64,000 bases of DNA, taken from Agrobacterium tumefaciens. Lineage in GTDB: Bacteria; Pseudomonadota; Alphaproteobacteria; Rhizobiales; Rhizobiaceae. Every line of letters starts with the position of its first letter. Positions within the stretch are counted from its first letter, which is position 1. Positions 31,257 to 41,382 of this stretch are shown piece after piece. The notes beneath the pieces are model-generated. The model searched no databases. It was not told the DNA's origin and saw only the letters and a program-made list of their open reading frames with translations. Position numbers and translations under genes: made by a program. Location of the stretch: NCBI RefSeq assembly GCF_005221325.1, contig NZ_CP039889.1, forward strand, positions 434,001-498,000. Reading direction: 5' to 3'.

Positions 31257-32413
31257 CAGTGGCGTTCCCCGTTGCCGAGCGGCGTGGCAGGCGTTTCAGA
31301 AGGCACCCGGCCGTAAGCATGCGGCAGGGAGCAGGTTTTCATCTGCGGCAGCACCTTGGTGCCGAAATGTTCCGCCTCGTCAAGATGCGGATAACCGGAG
31401 AGGATGAAGGCGCGGATACCCATCTTCTGGTATTCCTCCAATGCCGAAAGAACCTGATCCGTCGAACCGACCAGCGCCGCACCGCAGCCGGAGCGCGCCC
31501 GGCCGATACCGGTCCATAGATTGGGTTCGACATAACCGAACTTGTCGGCCAGTTCACGGGCGCGCGCCTGATGCGAGACGCCGAGCGAGCCGCTGTCATG
31601 GGCGCGGTTGCGGATCAGCTGGCCATATTCGTCATCGAGCTTCGAGACCAGATGTTCGGCATATTCGCGGGCTTCCTGTTCGGTATCGCGCACCACCATG
31701 TGAACGCGCAGGCCGTAATCCAGCGTGCGGCCATGGGCGGCGGCGCGCTCATGGGCGGCGCGCATGCGGTCTGCCAGCTGGTCCTTCGTTTCCGGCCACA
31801 TCAGATAAACGTCACACTGTGCGCCGCAGAGTTCCAGTGCATCCGGCGAATAACCGCCGAAATAGAGAAGCGGGCCGCCATTCTGCTGGTAGGGCCTTGC
31901 CGGTTCAGTCGACACACCCTTGAACTGGTAGATTTCACCGTCATGGTCGATGGTGTCGCGCGTCCAGGCCTGACGCAAAATCTCGACGACCTCGTGGCTG
32001 CGCTTGTAACGGAAAGCGCTGTCGGCGACTTCGCCGGGGAAATCCGAGCTGATGACGTTGAGCGTCAGGCGACCTTTCAGCATGTGGTCGAGCGTTGCCA
32101 CGGTCCGCGCCAGCATGATCGGCTGCATTTCGCCGCAGCGGATAGCCGCCAGGAAATTGATGCGGTCGCTGATCGGCGCGCAGCCGGCAACGAAGCTCAA
32201 CGTGTCCTGCCCGACCTGATAGGACGAAGGGCAGAGAATGTTGCGAAAACCGAGTTCCTCGGCTTTTTTGACGATATCGGAGCAATGTTCGAAGCTGGAG
32301 CGCAGGCTACCATCCGGCACGCCCAGATAGGCGTAATCATCGGAACACAAAGCGGAAAACCAGGAGACCTCAGCAGCATCGAGATCAGCGGATGTAACGG
32401 GTACGACGGTCAT
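31256..32413 (-). CDS. smoC: SmoC, sulfoquinovose monooxygenase
   Basis: A 385-residue LLM-class flavin monooxygenase of the SsuD family: 'WFSALCSDDYAYLGV', 'DRINFLAAIRCGEMQPIMLA', 'HMLKGRLTLNVISSDFPGEV' and 'PLLYFGGYSPDALELCGAQC'. It uses FMNH2 and O2 to cleave the C-S bond of sulfoquinovose, giving sulfite and 6-oxo-glucose. It differs clearly from the SsuD-like paralogue at 3.2-4.3 kb, for example at the N-terminus and in the segment after 'LTLNVISSD'. The start has a strong GAGGAG. Divergent from smoD, with a shared promoter region holding a 21-bp box also found upstream of smoE. Confidence 0.95.
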   Translation of the reverse strand: MTVVPVTSADLDAAEVSWFSALCSDDYAYLGVPDGSLRSSFEHCSDIVKKAEELGFRNILCPSSYQVGQDTLSFVAGCAPISDRINFLAAIRCGEMQPIMLARTVATLDHMLKGRLTLNVISSDFPGEVADSAFRYKRSHEVVEILRQAWTRDTIDHDGEIYQFKGVSTEPARPYQQNGGPLLYFGGYSPDALELCGAQCDVYLMWPETKDQLADRMRAAHERAAAHGRTLDYGLRVHMVVRDTEQEAREYAEHLVSKLDDEYGQLIRNRAHDSGSLGVSHQARARELADKFGYVEPNLWTGIGRARSGCGAALVGSTDQVLSALEEYQKMGIRAFILSGYPHLDEAEHFGTKVLPQMKTCSLPHAYGRVPSETPATPLGNGERH

Positions 32414-32468
32414 GCAATTCCTCCTCAGGGCCGCTCTCGTTTTTCTTGCATAACATCAAGAAATATGT

Positions 32469-32489
32469 AAATCAATGATGTATCAATTT
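32469..32489 (+). promoter_or_regulatory. Candidate SmoD operator 1
   Basis: AAATCAAT, two variable bases, then TGTATCAATTT. The reverse complement of 33360-33380 is identical at 19 of 21 positions. It lies between the divergent smoC and smoD genes, 25 bases before the smoD start, and is an imperfect dyad (AAATYRATA type) as expected for a GntR dimer. Confidence 0.6.
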
Positions 32490-32513
32490 TTGTTTCGGGG
32501 GAGGAACTGCATC

Positions 32514-33218
32514 ATGAAACACACTGGCGGCAGCCTGCCCATGTATATGCAGATCGCCGAAATGCTGGTGCGCGAGGTGGCTGCCGGCCGGCTGATCGAC
32601 GGCGAAAAGCTGGCGCCGGAGCGCGATATGGCGGCCGATCTCGGCATTGCCGTCGGCACGCTACGCAAGGCGCTCGCCGAATTGCAGGAGCGCGGCCTTC
32701 TCGAGCGCGTGCAAGGGTCAGGCAATTACATCCGTGCCGTCAGTGACCCGCAAAGCGTCTACGCCTTCTTCCGGCTTGAACTGATCGAGGGCGGCGGCCT
32801 GCCGACTGCGGAGGTTCTGGATGTGGCCCGCCTTGCCAAGCCCGCCGACCTGCCCGCCTTCGGCACCTCGGCGGAAGGGCACAGGATACGCCGTCTGCGA
32901 CGCATCGCCGGCAAACCTGCAGCCATCGAGGAGATCTGGCTTGATGGCTCCTATGTCGACACAATCGCCATCGAGAACATGTCGGAATCCCTCTACCTCT
33001 ATTACCGCACCCGCCTCAATCTCTGGATATCGAAGGCGGAGGATCGCATCGATCTCGGTGACGTGCCCGAATGGACGCCCGAGGTCTTTGGCCAGAAAGC
33101 TGGCACCTCTGTGCCGCGGGTGCTGCGCCTCAGCCAGGCGCAGGATGGCGCGGTGGCCGAGGTTTCCTGGACCTGGTTTGACCATACCGTCGCCCGCTAC
33201 GTTTCTCGCATACGTTGA
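32514..33218 (+). CDS. smoD: SmoD, GntR-family (HutC/UTRA) transcriptional regulator
   Basis: A 234-residue regulator with an N-terminal winged helix ('PMYMQIAEMLVREVAAGRLI', 'LAPERDMAADLGIAVGTLRK', 'LLERVQGSGNYI') and a C-terminal UTRA ligand-binding domain ('EEIWLDGSYVDTIAIENMSE', 'FDHTVARYVSRIR'). UTRA proteins typically respond to a sugar or sugar phosphate; here sulfoquinovose or a glycoside of it is the likely inducer. ATG 32514 has GGAGGA upstream; earlier in-frame starts run through the candidate operator. It lies between the two halves of the locus and probably represses both. Confidence 0.92.
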   Translation: MKHTGGSLPMYMQIAEMLVREVAAGRLIDGEKLAPERDMAADLGIAVGTLRKALAELQERGLLERVQGSGNYIRAVSDPQSVYAFFRLELIEGGGLPTAEVLDVARLAKPADLPAFGTSAEGHRIRRLRRIAGKPAAIEEIWLDGSYVDTIAIENMSESLYLYYRTRLNLWISKAEDRIDLGDVPEWTPEVFGQKAGTSVPRVLRLSQAQDGAVAEVSWTWFDHTVARYVSRIR

Positions 33219-33553
33219 GATTGCGCAAATTTCGCGTGATCCACATGGATGAAGGAATTTGACGGGAGGCAAGCAAGTTGCGGCCTGCCCGGCGGATGAT
33301 TTTGTAGTTATATTTCTTATAATCAACAAGTTAGTAGTTTTTGATTTCTGTCAGAAATAAAATTGATACACTATTGATTTCCTTTTTATGAAAGGTAATA
33401 TCACGACCTCAGGGAGACAGGCGTTTCGCCATCCCACGATATCGCCAGACAATCGGGATCGATTTTCGGAGACGCGATACGGGGAACTTGAAGGTTGATA
33501 CCGGCTATTGCGTCCATTCAAATTCCGGGCGCGCCGGTCGTGAGGAGGAAAAT
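33219..33553. other. Intergenic promoter region upstream of smoE
   Basis: A 335-base gene-free, AT-rich region between smoD and smoE. It contains the candidate SmoD operator at 33360-33380 and, closer to smoE, a leader of about 150 bases. I see no terminator after smoD and no small gene. Confidence 0.6.
33360..33380 (-). promoter_or_regulatory. Candidate SmoD operator 2
   Basis: On the minus strand it reads AAATCAAT, AG, TGTATCAATTT, differing from operator 1 only at two central positions (19 of 21 identical). It lies 174 bases upstream of the smoE start, where the promoter of the smoEFGHI operon is expected. Confidence 0.6.
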
Positions 33554-34630
33554 ATGGCTTCGGTCAGCCTGCGCAAGCTGGACAAGAGTTACGGTGCGCT
33601 TCGCATCGTCAAGGGCATAGACCTTGAAATCAACGATGGCGAATTCGTCGTGTTCGTCGGCCCTTCCGGCTGCGGCAAATCCACGACGCTGCGCATGGTC
33701 GCGGGGCTGGAAAGCATCAGCGGCGGCGAGGTCATGATCGGCGACCGTGTCGTCAACCGGCTGCCGCCGCGCGAGCGTGACATCGCCATGGTGTTTCAGG
33801 ACTATGCGCTTTATCCGCACAAGACGGTGCGCGAAAACATGGGTTTCAGCCTGAAGGTGCGCGGTGTCAGCGCGTCGCAGGCCAATGCCAGCATCGACGA
33901 GGCGGCAAAGATGCTGGGCATCGAGCATCTCCTCGACCGCCGGCCCGGTCAGCTTTCAGGAGGGCAGCGCCAGCGTGTGGCCATGGGACGCGCCATCGTG
34001 CGCCGCCCGCAGGTCTTCCTGTTCGATGAGCCGCTTTCCAACCTCGACGCCAAGCTGCGCGGACAGGTGCGTACCGAAATCAAGCGCCTGCATCAGCAGC
34101 TCGGCACGACGATCATCTACGTCACCCACGACCAGGTGGAAGCCATGACGCTCGCCGACCGCATCGTCATCCTGCGCGGCGGCGATATCGAACAGGTTGG
34201 CACGCCCGACGAGGTCTATAACCGGCCGGAAAGCGTCTTCGTCGGTGGTTTTGTCGGTGCACCCGCCATGAATTTCGCCCGCGCCAAGGTAAATGGCGAC
34301 CGGCTGACATTTTTCGACGGCAATTCCCTGCCGATGGCGGCCATCCGACCATCGCGTGAAACGGGACTCGAAGGCCGCGAAGTCATCGTTGGCATTCGCC
34401 CGGAACATTTCGGCCCCGCCGAGGGCTTCGACAGCCAGCTTGCCGTCAGGGTGCAGGTGGTGGAGCCGCTAGGCTCGGACACGCTCGTCCATTTCAGCCT
34501 TGGCGATGCGGCGCTGACCGCGCGCATGCCGCCGCAGCTTCGGCCAACGCCGAACGAGGAACTGCGGATCGGTGTCGATCCGTCCAAGGTCCATCTTTTC
34601 GACGCGGCGACGGAACGCTCGATTCACTGA
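33554..34630 (+). CDS. smoE: SmoE, ABC transporter ATPase for sulfoquinovosyl glycerol uptake
   Basis: A 358-residue sugar-type ABC ATPase (MalK/UgpC family). Walker A 'GPSGCGKST', Q-loop 'VFQDYALYPHKTVRENMGFS', signature 'LSGGQRQRVAMGRAI', Walker B 'VFLFDEPLSNLDAKL' and the H-loop 'IYVTHDQVEAM' are intact, followed by a C-terminal OB-type regulatory domain ('VGIRPEHFGPAEGFDSQL'). It energises import through SmoG and SmoH. ATG 33554 has GAGGAGGAA seven bases upstream; an earlier in-frame start would run through leader sequence with no such site. Confidence 0.93.
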   Translation: MASVSLRKLDKSYGALRIVKGIDLEINDGEFVVFVGPSGCGKSTTLRMVAGLESISGGEVMIGDRVVNRLPPRERDIAMVFQDYALYPHKTVRENMGFSLKVRGVSASQANASIDEAAKMLGIEHLLDRRPGQLSGGQRQRVAMGRAIVRRPQVFLFDEPLSNLDAKLRGQVRTEIKRLHQQLGTTIIYVTHDQVEAMTLADRIVILRGGDIEQVGTPDEVYNRPESVFVGGFVGAPAMNFARAKVNGDRLTFFDGNSLPMAAIRPSRETGLEGREVIVGIRPEHFGPAEGFDSQLAVRVQVVEPLGSDTLVHFSLGDAALTARMPPQLRPTPNEELRIGVDPSKVHLFDAATERSIH

Positions 34631-34668
34631 TTGCCGGGCGAAAAACGCTGCGGCCAAGAGTTTAATAA

Positions 34669-35931
<1,263 letters not shown>

Positions 35932-35939
35932 ACTTCAAG

Positions 35940-35975
35940 GCCGGAAAGCGGCATGACTGCCATGCCCTTTCCGGC
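35940..35975 (+). promoter_or_regulatory. Intra-operon stem-loop between smoF and smoG
   Basis: GCCGGAAAG and GGCATG pair with CATGCC and CTTTCCGGC across a 5-base loop, giving a 15-bp stem with a single bulged base. There is no T-run, so full termination is unlikely. Position after the binding-protein gene suits 3'-end protection of its message. Confidence 0.7.
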
Positions 35976-36058
35976 TGCTTCGACAGACAGGAATAAACGC
36001 GCCCGAGCGGCGCGATAAACGGGCCGGATATCAACCGGTCCGATCGGGAGACGATGAC

Positions 36059-37018
36059 GTGAATCCAGTTGCGGGAGTGGCAGGTGTGACAATGCCGGAA
36101 AGAACCATGGTCCGGGTGGACGAAAAGCAGCTGCCGCGCTGGACGCGGTGGCTCGATCTCGGCGACCGGTCGCTTGCCGTGCTTCTGCTGGCGCCTGCTG
36201 CCATTCTCCTGTCGCTGATCATCATCTATCCGGTGGCGCGGCTCGTTTATACCTCGTTTTTCAGCCTGTCGCTGACCTCAGGCGTGCCGGCCGAATTCAT
36301 CGGCTTTGAAAACTACACCGCCATGTTCGACGATCCGATCTTCTGGGAAACGACCTGGAATACGGTTCTCATCACGCTGATCACGGTGCCCGGCGCGCTC
36401 TTCATGGGCCTTGGCCTCGCGCTACTCGCCAACCTGCCTTTCTCGATGCAATGGCCGATGCGGCTTTCGCTTCTCATTCCCTGGGCGCTGCCACTCTCCT
36501 TTGCCGGCCTTATCTTCGCGTGGTTCTTCCATTACGAATATGGCGTGGTCAATGATGTGCTGAACCGACTAGGCATTGAAGGCATCATCTGGTTCAACTC
36601 GCCAAACTGGGCCTTTGCGGCCATCTGCCTGACGATCATCTGGAAGACCTCCTCCTTCATGGCGCTAATGATCCTCGCCGGGCTGCAGACCATTCCGCGC
36701 TCGCTTTACGAGGCAGCGGATGTGGATGGCGCCGGCAAGATCCGGCAGTTCTTCGAAATTACTCTGCCGCTGCTAAAACCCTCTATCGTCGTCGCGCTCA
36801 TCTTCCGCACGATCACGGCGCTTCAGACCTTCGATATTCCTTACATGATGACCGGAGGCGGCCCGGGCACATCCACCACGACCCTTGCCATGTATATTCA
36901 CCAGAACACCGTCTCCTTCCTCGATCTCGGTTACGGCTCGGCGCTGGCGGTCATGATGTTTGCGCTCTCCATGTGCGTCACCGCCGTTTACCTCCGCATT
37001 ATCAGGACGAAGGACTAA
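36059..37018 (+). CDS. smoG: SmoG, ABC transporter permease
   Basis: A permease of 319 residues if read from GTG 36059, with six membrane helices of the MalF-like sugar family. The EAA loop is 'YEAADVDGAGKIRQFFEITL' and the protein has 'MMTGGGPGTSTTTLAMYIHQ', typical of this family. GTG 36059 is spaced eight bases from GGGAG; an ATG at 36092 would give a protein eleven residues shorter and has a poorer site, so the start is not certain. It forms the transmembrane channel with SmoH, whose ATG lies three bases after its stop. Confidence 0.92.
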   Translation: MNPVAGVAGVTMPERTMVRVDEKQLPRWTRWLDLGDRSLAVLLLAPAAILLSLIIIYPVARLVYTSFFSLSLTSGVPAEFIGFENYTAMFDDPIFWETTWNTVLITLITVPGALFMGLGLALLANLPFSMQWPMRLSLLIPWALPLSFAGLIFAWFFHYEYGVVNDVLNRLGIEGIIWFNSPNWAFAAICLTIIWKTSSFMALMILAGLQTIPRSLYEAADVDGAGKIRQFFEITLPLLKPSIVVALIFRTITALQTFDIPYMMTGGGPGTSTTTLAMYIHQNTVSFLDLGYGSALAVMMFALSMCVTAVYLRIIRTKD

Positions 37019-37021
37019 CCC

Positions 37022-37879
37022 ATGAGCACCGCTGCCGCCTCCTCCGGTCTGTCCTCCTTCTTCTCGGGCAAGCCGCTGCGCTTCATCGCCGCCTCCATTC
37101 TTCTGGTGAATGGCCTCTTCCCTGCGATCTGGATTCTCTTCACCTCGCTGAAGACCGAAGCGGAACTGACCGTGAAACCCATCACCTGGTTTCCGCACGC
37201 GCCGACGCTTGCCAATTATATGCAGGCCTTTTCCGATCAGCCGCTGCATCTCTTCCTGTTCAACAGCTTCATGGTGGCGCTGCTCTCCACCGCACTCACC
37301 ATCCTGATTTCGGTGCTGGCGGCCTATGCACTTGCGCGACTGAACCTCAAATACCGGGCGCTGATCCTCTCGCTCATCATCGCCGTTTCCACCTTCCCGC
37401 TTGTCACACTTCTGGTGCCGCTGTTCGAAATCATGCGCGCGCTCAACCTGCTCAACAGCTGGACGGCGCTGATCCTGCCCTACACGGTGCTTTCGCTGCC
37501 GGTCTGCACGCTGATGCTTGTCTCCTTCTTCGAAAGCATTCCGCGCGATCTCGAAAACGCCGCCATGATAGATGGCTGCACCCGTATCGGCGCGCTGTTC
37601 AAGGTGGTGGTGCCGCTCTGCGCGCCCGGCGTCTTTACCGCCGGCATTCTTGCCTTCGTGAATGCCTGGGACGAGTTCCTGCTGGCGCTCTCCTTCAATT
37701 CCAACCCGGCGCTCCGCACCCTGCCCGTCGGCATCCAGCTTTACCAGGGTGAATTCGCCTTCCCCTGGCCGGTCATTTCGGCAGCGCTGGTGGTCGGCAT
37801 CGTACCGGTCGCCATTCTGATCGTCATCTTCCAGGAACGGGTTGTCTCGGGCCTCACCGCCGGTGGTCTCAAGGGCTAA
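37022..37879 (+). CDS. smoH: SmoH, ABC transporter permease
   Basis: A 285-residue MalG-like permease with six predicted helices. It begins with a short cytoplasmic part and 'LRFIAASILLVNGLFPAIWI'; the EAA-type loop is 'LENAAMIDGCTRIGALFKVV', and 'VNAWDEFLLALSFNSNPALR' and the C-terminal 'FQERVVSGLTAGGLKG' are standard for the family. It partners SmoG for import of the sulfolipid head group. smoI begins 12 bases after its stop. Confidence 0.94.
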   Translation: MSTAAASSGLSSFFSGKPLRFIAASILLVNGLFPAIWILFTSLKTEAELTVKPITWFPHAPTLANYMQAFSDQPLHLFLFNSFMVALLSTALTILISVLAAYALARLNLKYRALILSLIIAVSTFPLVTLLVPLFEIMRALNLLNSWTALILPYTVLSLPVCTLMLVSFFESIPRDLENAAMIDGCTRIGALFKVVVPLCAPGVFTAGILAFVNAWDEFLLALSFNSNPALRTLPVGIQLYQGEFAFPWPVISAALVVGIVPVAILIVIFQERVVSGLTAGGLKG

Positions 37880-37891
37880 AAAGGTTAAGTC

Positions 37892-39886
37892 ATGCATTTC
37901 GAAACGACCAAAGACGGCTTCACGCTCGCGATCGGCAACCGCACCATCCTTTCCCATTCACCCGATAATCCGGCCTTCTTCGCCGGTTTCGGCAAGGAGC
38001 GGATGGATATGTATCGCGGCAATTTCGATATCGAAGACTATGTCATCGAGAGAACCGCCCTGCGCCATGCCGAGGTCAGCGGCGACAGAGTCACGCTCTC
38101 ATCCTCGCCAGGACAAGCGCCGCGCCTTCGCCTGACGCTCGACGGCAACGCTATCAGGCTGACGGCGCTGGATGAGACGGTCAACCGCCTCTGGCTACGC
38201 GTCGTCGCGGAAACGGACGAGCATGTCTGGGGCGGCGGCGAGCAGATGTCCTATTTCGACATGCGCGGCCGGCGCTTCCCTCTCTGGACCTCTGAGCCCG
38301 GGGTAGGCCGAGACAAGACCACCGAAATCACCTTCAAGTCTGATGTCAGCGGCAAGGCGGGTGGTGATTATTACAACACCAACTATCCGCAGCCGACCTG
38401 GCTCTCGTCGCGCAAATACGCGCTGCATGTGGGAACGACCGCCTATTCGGTCTTCGACTTCCGCAATGGCGATTTCCATGAGATCGAAATCTGGGCGATC
38501 CCCGAAAAGATCGAATTCTTCGCGGGTGACAGTTTCACCGATATCGTCTCCGCCCTGTCACTGCGGTTCGGACGCCAGCCGGAATTGCCTGATTGGGTTT
38601 ATAACGGCGCGATCATCGGGTTGAAGGATGGCGTCAACTCCTTTGCCCGGCTGGAGAAAATCCGTGCTGCCGGAACGAAGGTCTCCGGCCTGTGGTGCGA
38701 GGACTGGGTTGGGCTTCGCCAGACGTCCTTCGGCGCGCGCCTCTTCTGGGACTGGCAGGCGAATGAGACCCGCTACCCGCATCTGCGCCAGAAGATCGCC
38801 GAGCTGGCCGATCAGGGCATTCGTTTCCTGGGCTATGTGAACCCCTATCTCTGCGTGGACGGCCCGCTGTTTCCCGTCGCTCAAGCGGCGGGTTATTTCG
38901 CCACCGATGCGGATGGAAAGACGGCGTTGGTGGACTTCGGCGAATTCGATTGCGGCGTGGTCGATTTCACCAATCCGGCCGCCGCCAACTGGTTCGCCGA
39001 AGAAATTATCGGCAAAAACATGCTGGATTTCGGCCTTTCCGGGTGGATGGCAGATTTCGGCGAATATCTGCCGATCGACATCAAACTGTCGAACGGCGTC
39101 GACGCCAAGCTGATGCACAATGCCTGGCCCACGCTCTGGGCCGAGGTCAATGCGAAGGGCGTCGAAAGTCGCGGCAAGACCGGCGAGGCACTGTTCTTCA
39201 TGCGCGCAGGCTTCACCGGCGTGCAGGCCCATTGCCCGCTGATCTGGGGCGGCGACCAGTCTGTCGACTTCTCCCGTCACGACGGACTTGTCACCGTCAT
39301 CTGCGGCGCGCTTTCCTCCGGCCTCATGGGCAATGCCTATCATCACTCAGACATCGGCGGTTATACCAGCCTGTTCGGCAATGTCCGGACGGCCGAACTC
39401 ATCATGCGCTGGACGGAGATGGCCGCCTTCACCCCTGTCATGCGCACCCATGAGGGCAACCGGCCGCGGGACAATCTGCAGATCGATCAGGATGAAACGG
39501 TTCTCGCCCATTTCGCCCGCATGACGGCGACCTATGTCGCGCTCGCTCCCTATCTGAAATCGCTTTCCGCCGAGGCGGCGAAGACGGGCCTGCCGGTACA
39601 GCGTCCGCTTTTCCTGCATTACGAGAATGAGCCGCAGACCTACGCCATTCAGGACTGCTATCTCTACGGATCGGACATGCTTGTCGCACCCGTCTGGAAA
39701 GAGGGCGAAACGCAGCGCTCACTCTACCTTCCGGGCGACGGCGAATGGGTGCATCTATGGAGCGGCAAGCGTCATTCCGGCGGGCGAGACATCACCGTCG
39801 AAGCACCACTCGGCGAGCCGGCGGTGTTCTATCGTTCCGATAGCAGCCATCACCGGCTGTTCGAACAGCTTCGCGCCATCGGCTGA
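37892..39886 (+). CDS. smoI: SmoI, sulfoquinovosidase (GH31)
   Basis: A 664-residue GH31 glycosidase without a signal peptide, so cytoplasmic. It hydrolyses sulfoquinovosides such as sulfoquinovosyl glycerol. Counting from the ATG, the nucleophile is D388 in 'SGWMADFGEY' and the acid/base D455 in 'IWGGDQS'. The sulfonate-binding pair is R283 and W286 in 'GARLFWDW'. These are the positions I recall for the structurally characterised Agrobacterium enzyme and distinguish it from alpha-glucosidases of the same family. It is the last gene of smoEFGHI and converges on the TadG-like genes. Confidence 0.96.
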   Translation: MHFETTKDGFTLAIGNRTILSHSPDNPAFFAGFGKERMDMYRGNFDIEDYVIERTALRHAEVSGDRVTLSSSPGQAPRLRLTLDGNAIRLTALDETVNRLWLRVVAETDEHVWGGGEQMSYFDMRGRRFPLWTSEPGVGRDKTTEITFKSDVSGKAGGDYYNTNYPQPTWLSSRKYALHVGTTAYSVFDFRNGDFHEIEIWAIPEKIEFFAGDSFTDIVSALSLRFGRQPELPDWVYNGAIIGLKDGVNSFARLEKIRAAGTKVSGLWCEDWVGLRQTSFGARLFWDWQANETRYPHLRQKIAELADQGIRFLGYVNPYLCVDGPLFPVAQAAGYFATDADGKTALVDFGEFDCGVVDFTNPAAANWFAEEIIGKNMLDFGLSGWMADFGEYLPIDIKLSNGVDAKLMHNAWPTLWAEVNAKGVESRGKTGEALFFMRAGFTGVQAHCPLIWGGDQSVDFSRHDGLVTVICGALSSGLMGNAYHHSDIGGYTSLFGNVRTAELIMRWTEMAAFTPVMRTHEGNRPRDNLQIDQDETVLAHFARMTATYVALAPYLKSLSAEAAKTGLPVQRPLFLHYENEPQTYAIQDCYLYGSDMLVAPVWKEGETQRSLYLPGDGEWVHLWSGKRHSGGRDITVEAPLGEPAVFYRSDSSHHRLFEQLRAIG

Positions 39887-39910
39887 AGGCCTAAAAGTTT
39901 TGTCCTTGTC

Positions 39911-39933
39911 ATCACCCCGTCAGGCGGGGTGAT
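39911..39933. terminator. Hairpin between convergent smoI and TadG-like genes
   Basis: ATCACCCCG and CGGGGTGAT form a perfect 9-bp stem with a TCAGG loop. It includes the stop codon of the TadG-like gene and lies 25 bases after the smoI stop. T-runs are short on both strands, so bidirectional termination is plausible but not certain. Confidence 0.5.
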
Positions 39934-41201
39934 GTGATGGCCTTCTTGAAAAGGGCGGTCATCGCGTCGCTGATGCCCTGCGACGGGCTGACTTCGAAAA
40001 ACAGCCCCGGCGAAGCGCAGGACTGCATGCGTGCGCCGATTTCCGGCTGAAACGGTTTGATCCAGCTATTATACCAGTCGTTGGTCGGCAGCGGCAGGTA
40101 GGTGGTGTAGAGCACCGCGATGCGAAAACCCTTTTCCTTGAGCTTCGTGCAATATTTGAGGTCGATCGGCTCCTGACAGCGACCGCCAGTCGTTTTTTTG
40201 GTGCAGCTGGACGGCTTGTAGCTATCGCCAACGCCATCGGTCACGAAGAAAACGATCTTCTCCGGGCTCGCCGAACTCGCACCCGTGCCCGAAGAGCCGA
40301 TCTTGTCGCCAATCTGGGTCAGTGCCCGGTCGAAATCCGTCTGCTGGTCGTTGTTGAACCCTTGCTTGGGGATCGACATCAGGTCGACTTCAGCGGCTTT
40401 CTTCTTCGCTATCGCCAGATCCGATGTCAGCGGCACGACTTCAAGCAGCTTTGTATCTTCGGCTTTCTCTCCGAAGGAATAAACTGCCATTCGATATTGA
40501 TTGCTGCTTTTGCGCATGGACTTTGCCGTATCCATAAGGCTCGCTGTCGCCTTTGCGACCACGTTGATGCGCGTGGTCACCCCAAGGCTTTTGGCCTTGT
40601 AATAATAGCTGTTCGTATCCACCACCCCGTCCTTCACGACATGACAGGCGAAAGCGCATTTGTCGCTCGTATTCGCAACCATGGTGGCAACATCGGTCGG
40701 CGTGGCGCCGACACCCATCGAAGGGGTGTTGTCAAGCAGGACGTAGAAGTCGCTGAAGGTCTCCGTCTCGTATTTGGCCGTCGCGCTGCCCGAAACAGTG
40801 ATGAGATCTTTTCCAAGTATCTGCGAAAGCGTCGTTCCGACGGATGCCTTGAAGTCGACGGAGGATTCGATGGCGTTTCCGTGCTTGATCACCGACACAT
40901 TGAGAGACAGGAGCTTGTAGTCGGTATTGGCCCGCTTGTTCGCGTCGAAGAAGGCCGAGGCTTCATCGCCGCCCAGCGTGATGACGCCATCGCCCGACAT
41001 TTCCTTCGCCTTGTGAACACTCGCGGACGTATCGGCAACCACCGCAAGCGCTGCCGCATCCGCCGCCATCTGCAGGTCCGATTTGACGGTCATGCCGTGC
41101 GTCACATCAAGGGCCACCCCGGCAACCCCGATCAACGGCACCATCAGCAAGGCGCTGAGAATACCGAAATTCCCTGTTTTATCCTGCCAGATATTTTTCA
41201 A
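39912..41201 (-). CDS. TadG-like protein with von Willebrand A domain, copy 1
   Basis: A 429-residue protein with an N-terminal TadE/TadG-type segment ('DKTGNFGILSALLMVPLIGV', then 'DLQMAADAAALAVVADTS'), giving one membrane anchor, and a VWA domain facing the periplasm. The MIDAS motif is 'LLDNTPSMG' (D-x-T-x-S), with 'VFFVTDGVGDSY' further on. Paired cysteines ('CAFACHV', 'GGRCQEP', 'LKYCTK', 'QSCASPG') suggest disulfides. TadG proteins are linked to tight-adherence pili, but no other tad gene is here. I start at TTG 41201 because the paralogue's only start is the same TTG-AAA codon pair with the same upstream GGNGNCGAA; a TTG at 41264 is possible. Confidence 0.83.
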   Translation of the reverse strand: MKNIWQDKTGNFGILSALLMVPLIGVAGVALDVTHGMTVKSDLQMAADAAALAVVADTSASVHKAKEMSGDGVITLGGDEASAFFDANKRANTDYKLLSLNVSVIKHGNAIESSVDFKASVGTTLSQILGKDLITVSGSATAKYETETFSDFYVLLDNTPSMGVGATPTDVATMVANTSDKCAFACHVVKDGVVDTNSYYYKAKSLGVTTRINVVAKATASLMDTAKSMRKSSNQYRMAVYSFGEKAEDTKLLEVVPLTSDLAIAKKKAAEVDLMSIPKQGFNNDQQTDFDRALTQIGDKIGSSGTGASSASPEKIVFFVTDGVGDSYKPSSCTKKTTGGRCQEPIDLKYCTKLKEKGFRIAVLYTTYLPLPTNDWYNSWIKPFQPEIGARMQSCASPGLFFEVSPSQGISDAMTALFKKAITSPRLTG

Positions 41202-41267
41202 ATTCGCCCCCGAAACCCTTGTGGAGGCGAGACTTAAACAAATACTATTGAAATGCAGTTTCAAAGG

Positions 41268-41287
41268 ATAACTAATTTTCGATAAAT
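41268..41287 (+). promoter_or_regulatory. Duplicated upstream box, TadG-like copy 1
   Basis: Contains ATAACTAATT and CGATAAAT. The sequence at 42779-42798, upstream of the second paralogue, matches it at 19 of 20 positions. It lies 67 bases before the chosen start. It may be a regulator site or promoter element kept in both copies. Confidence 0.45.
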
Positions 41288-41382
41288 CTAATTTCCTAAA
41301 TAACTAACATTGCAATCGAAAATGTTTCCGTCATGGCAATGGGAAGCACAGGCAGAGGGCAAAACGCTGCCGGGCGCAAGGC

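Noticed and set aside
36773..37957. 394-codon minus-strand frame opposite smoG/smoH
   Set aside because: Highly charged Glu/Arg/Asp/Gly sequence, the complement of membrane-helix codons; it spans two well-defined permease genes.
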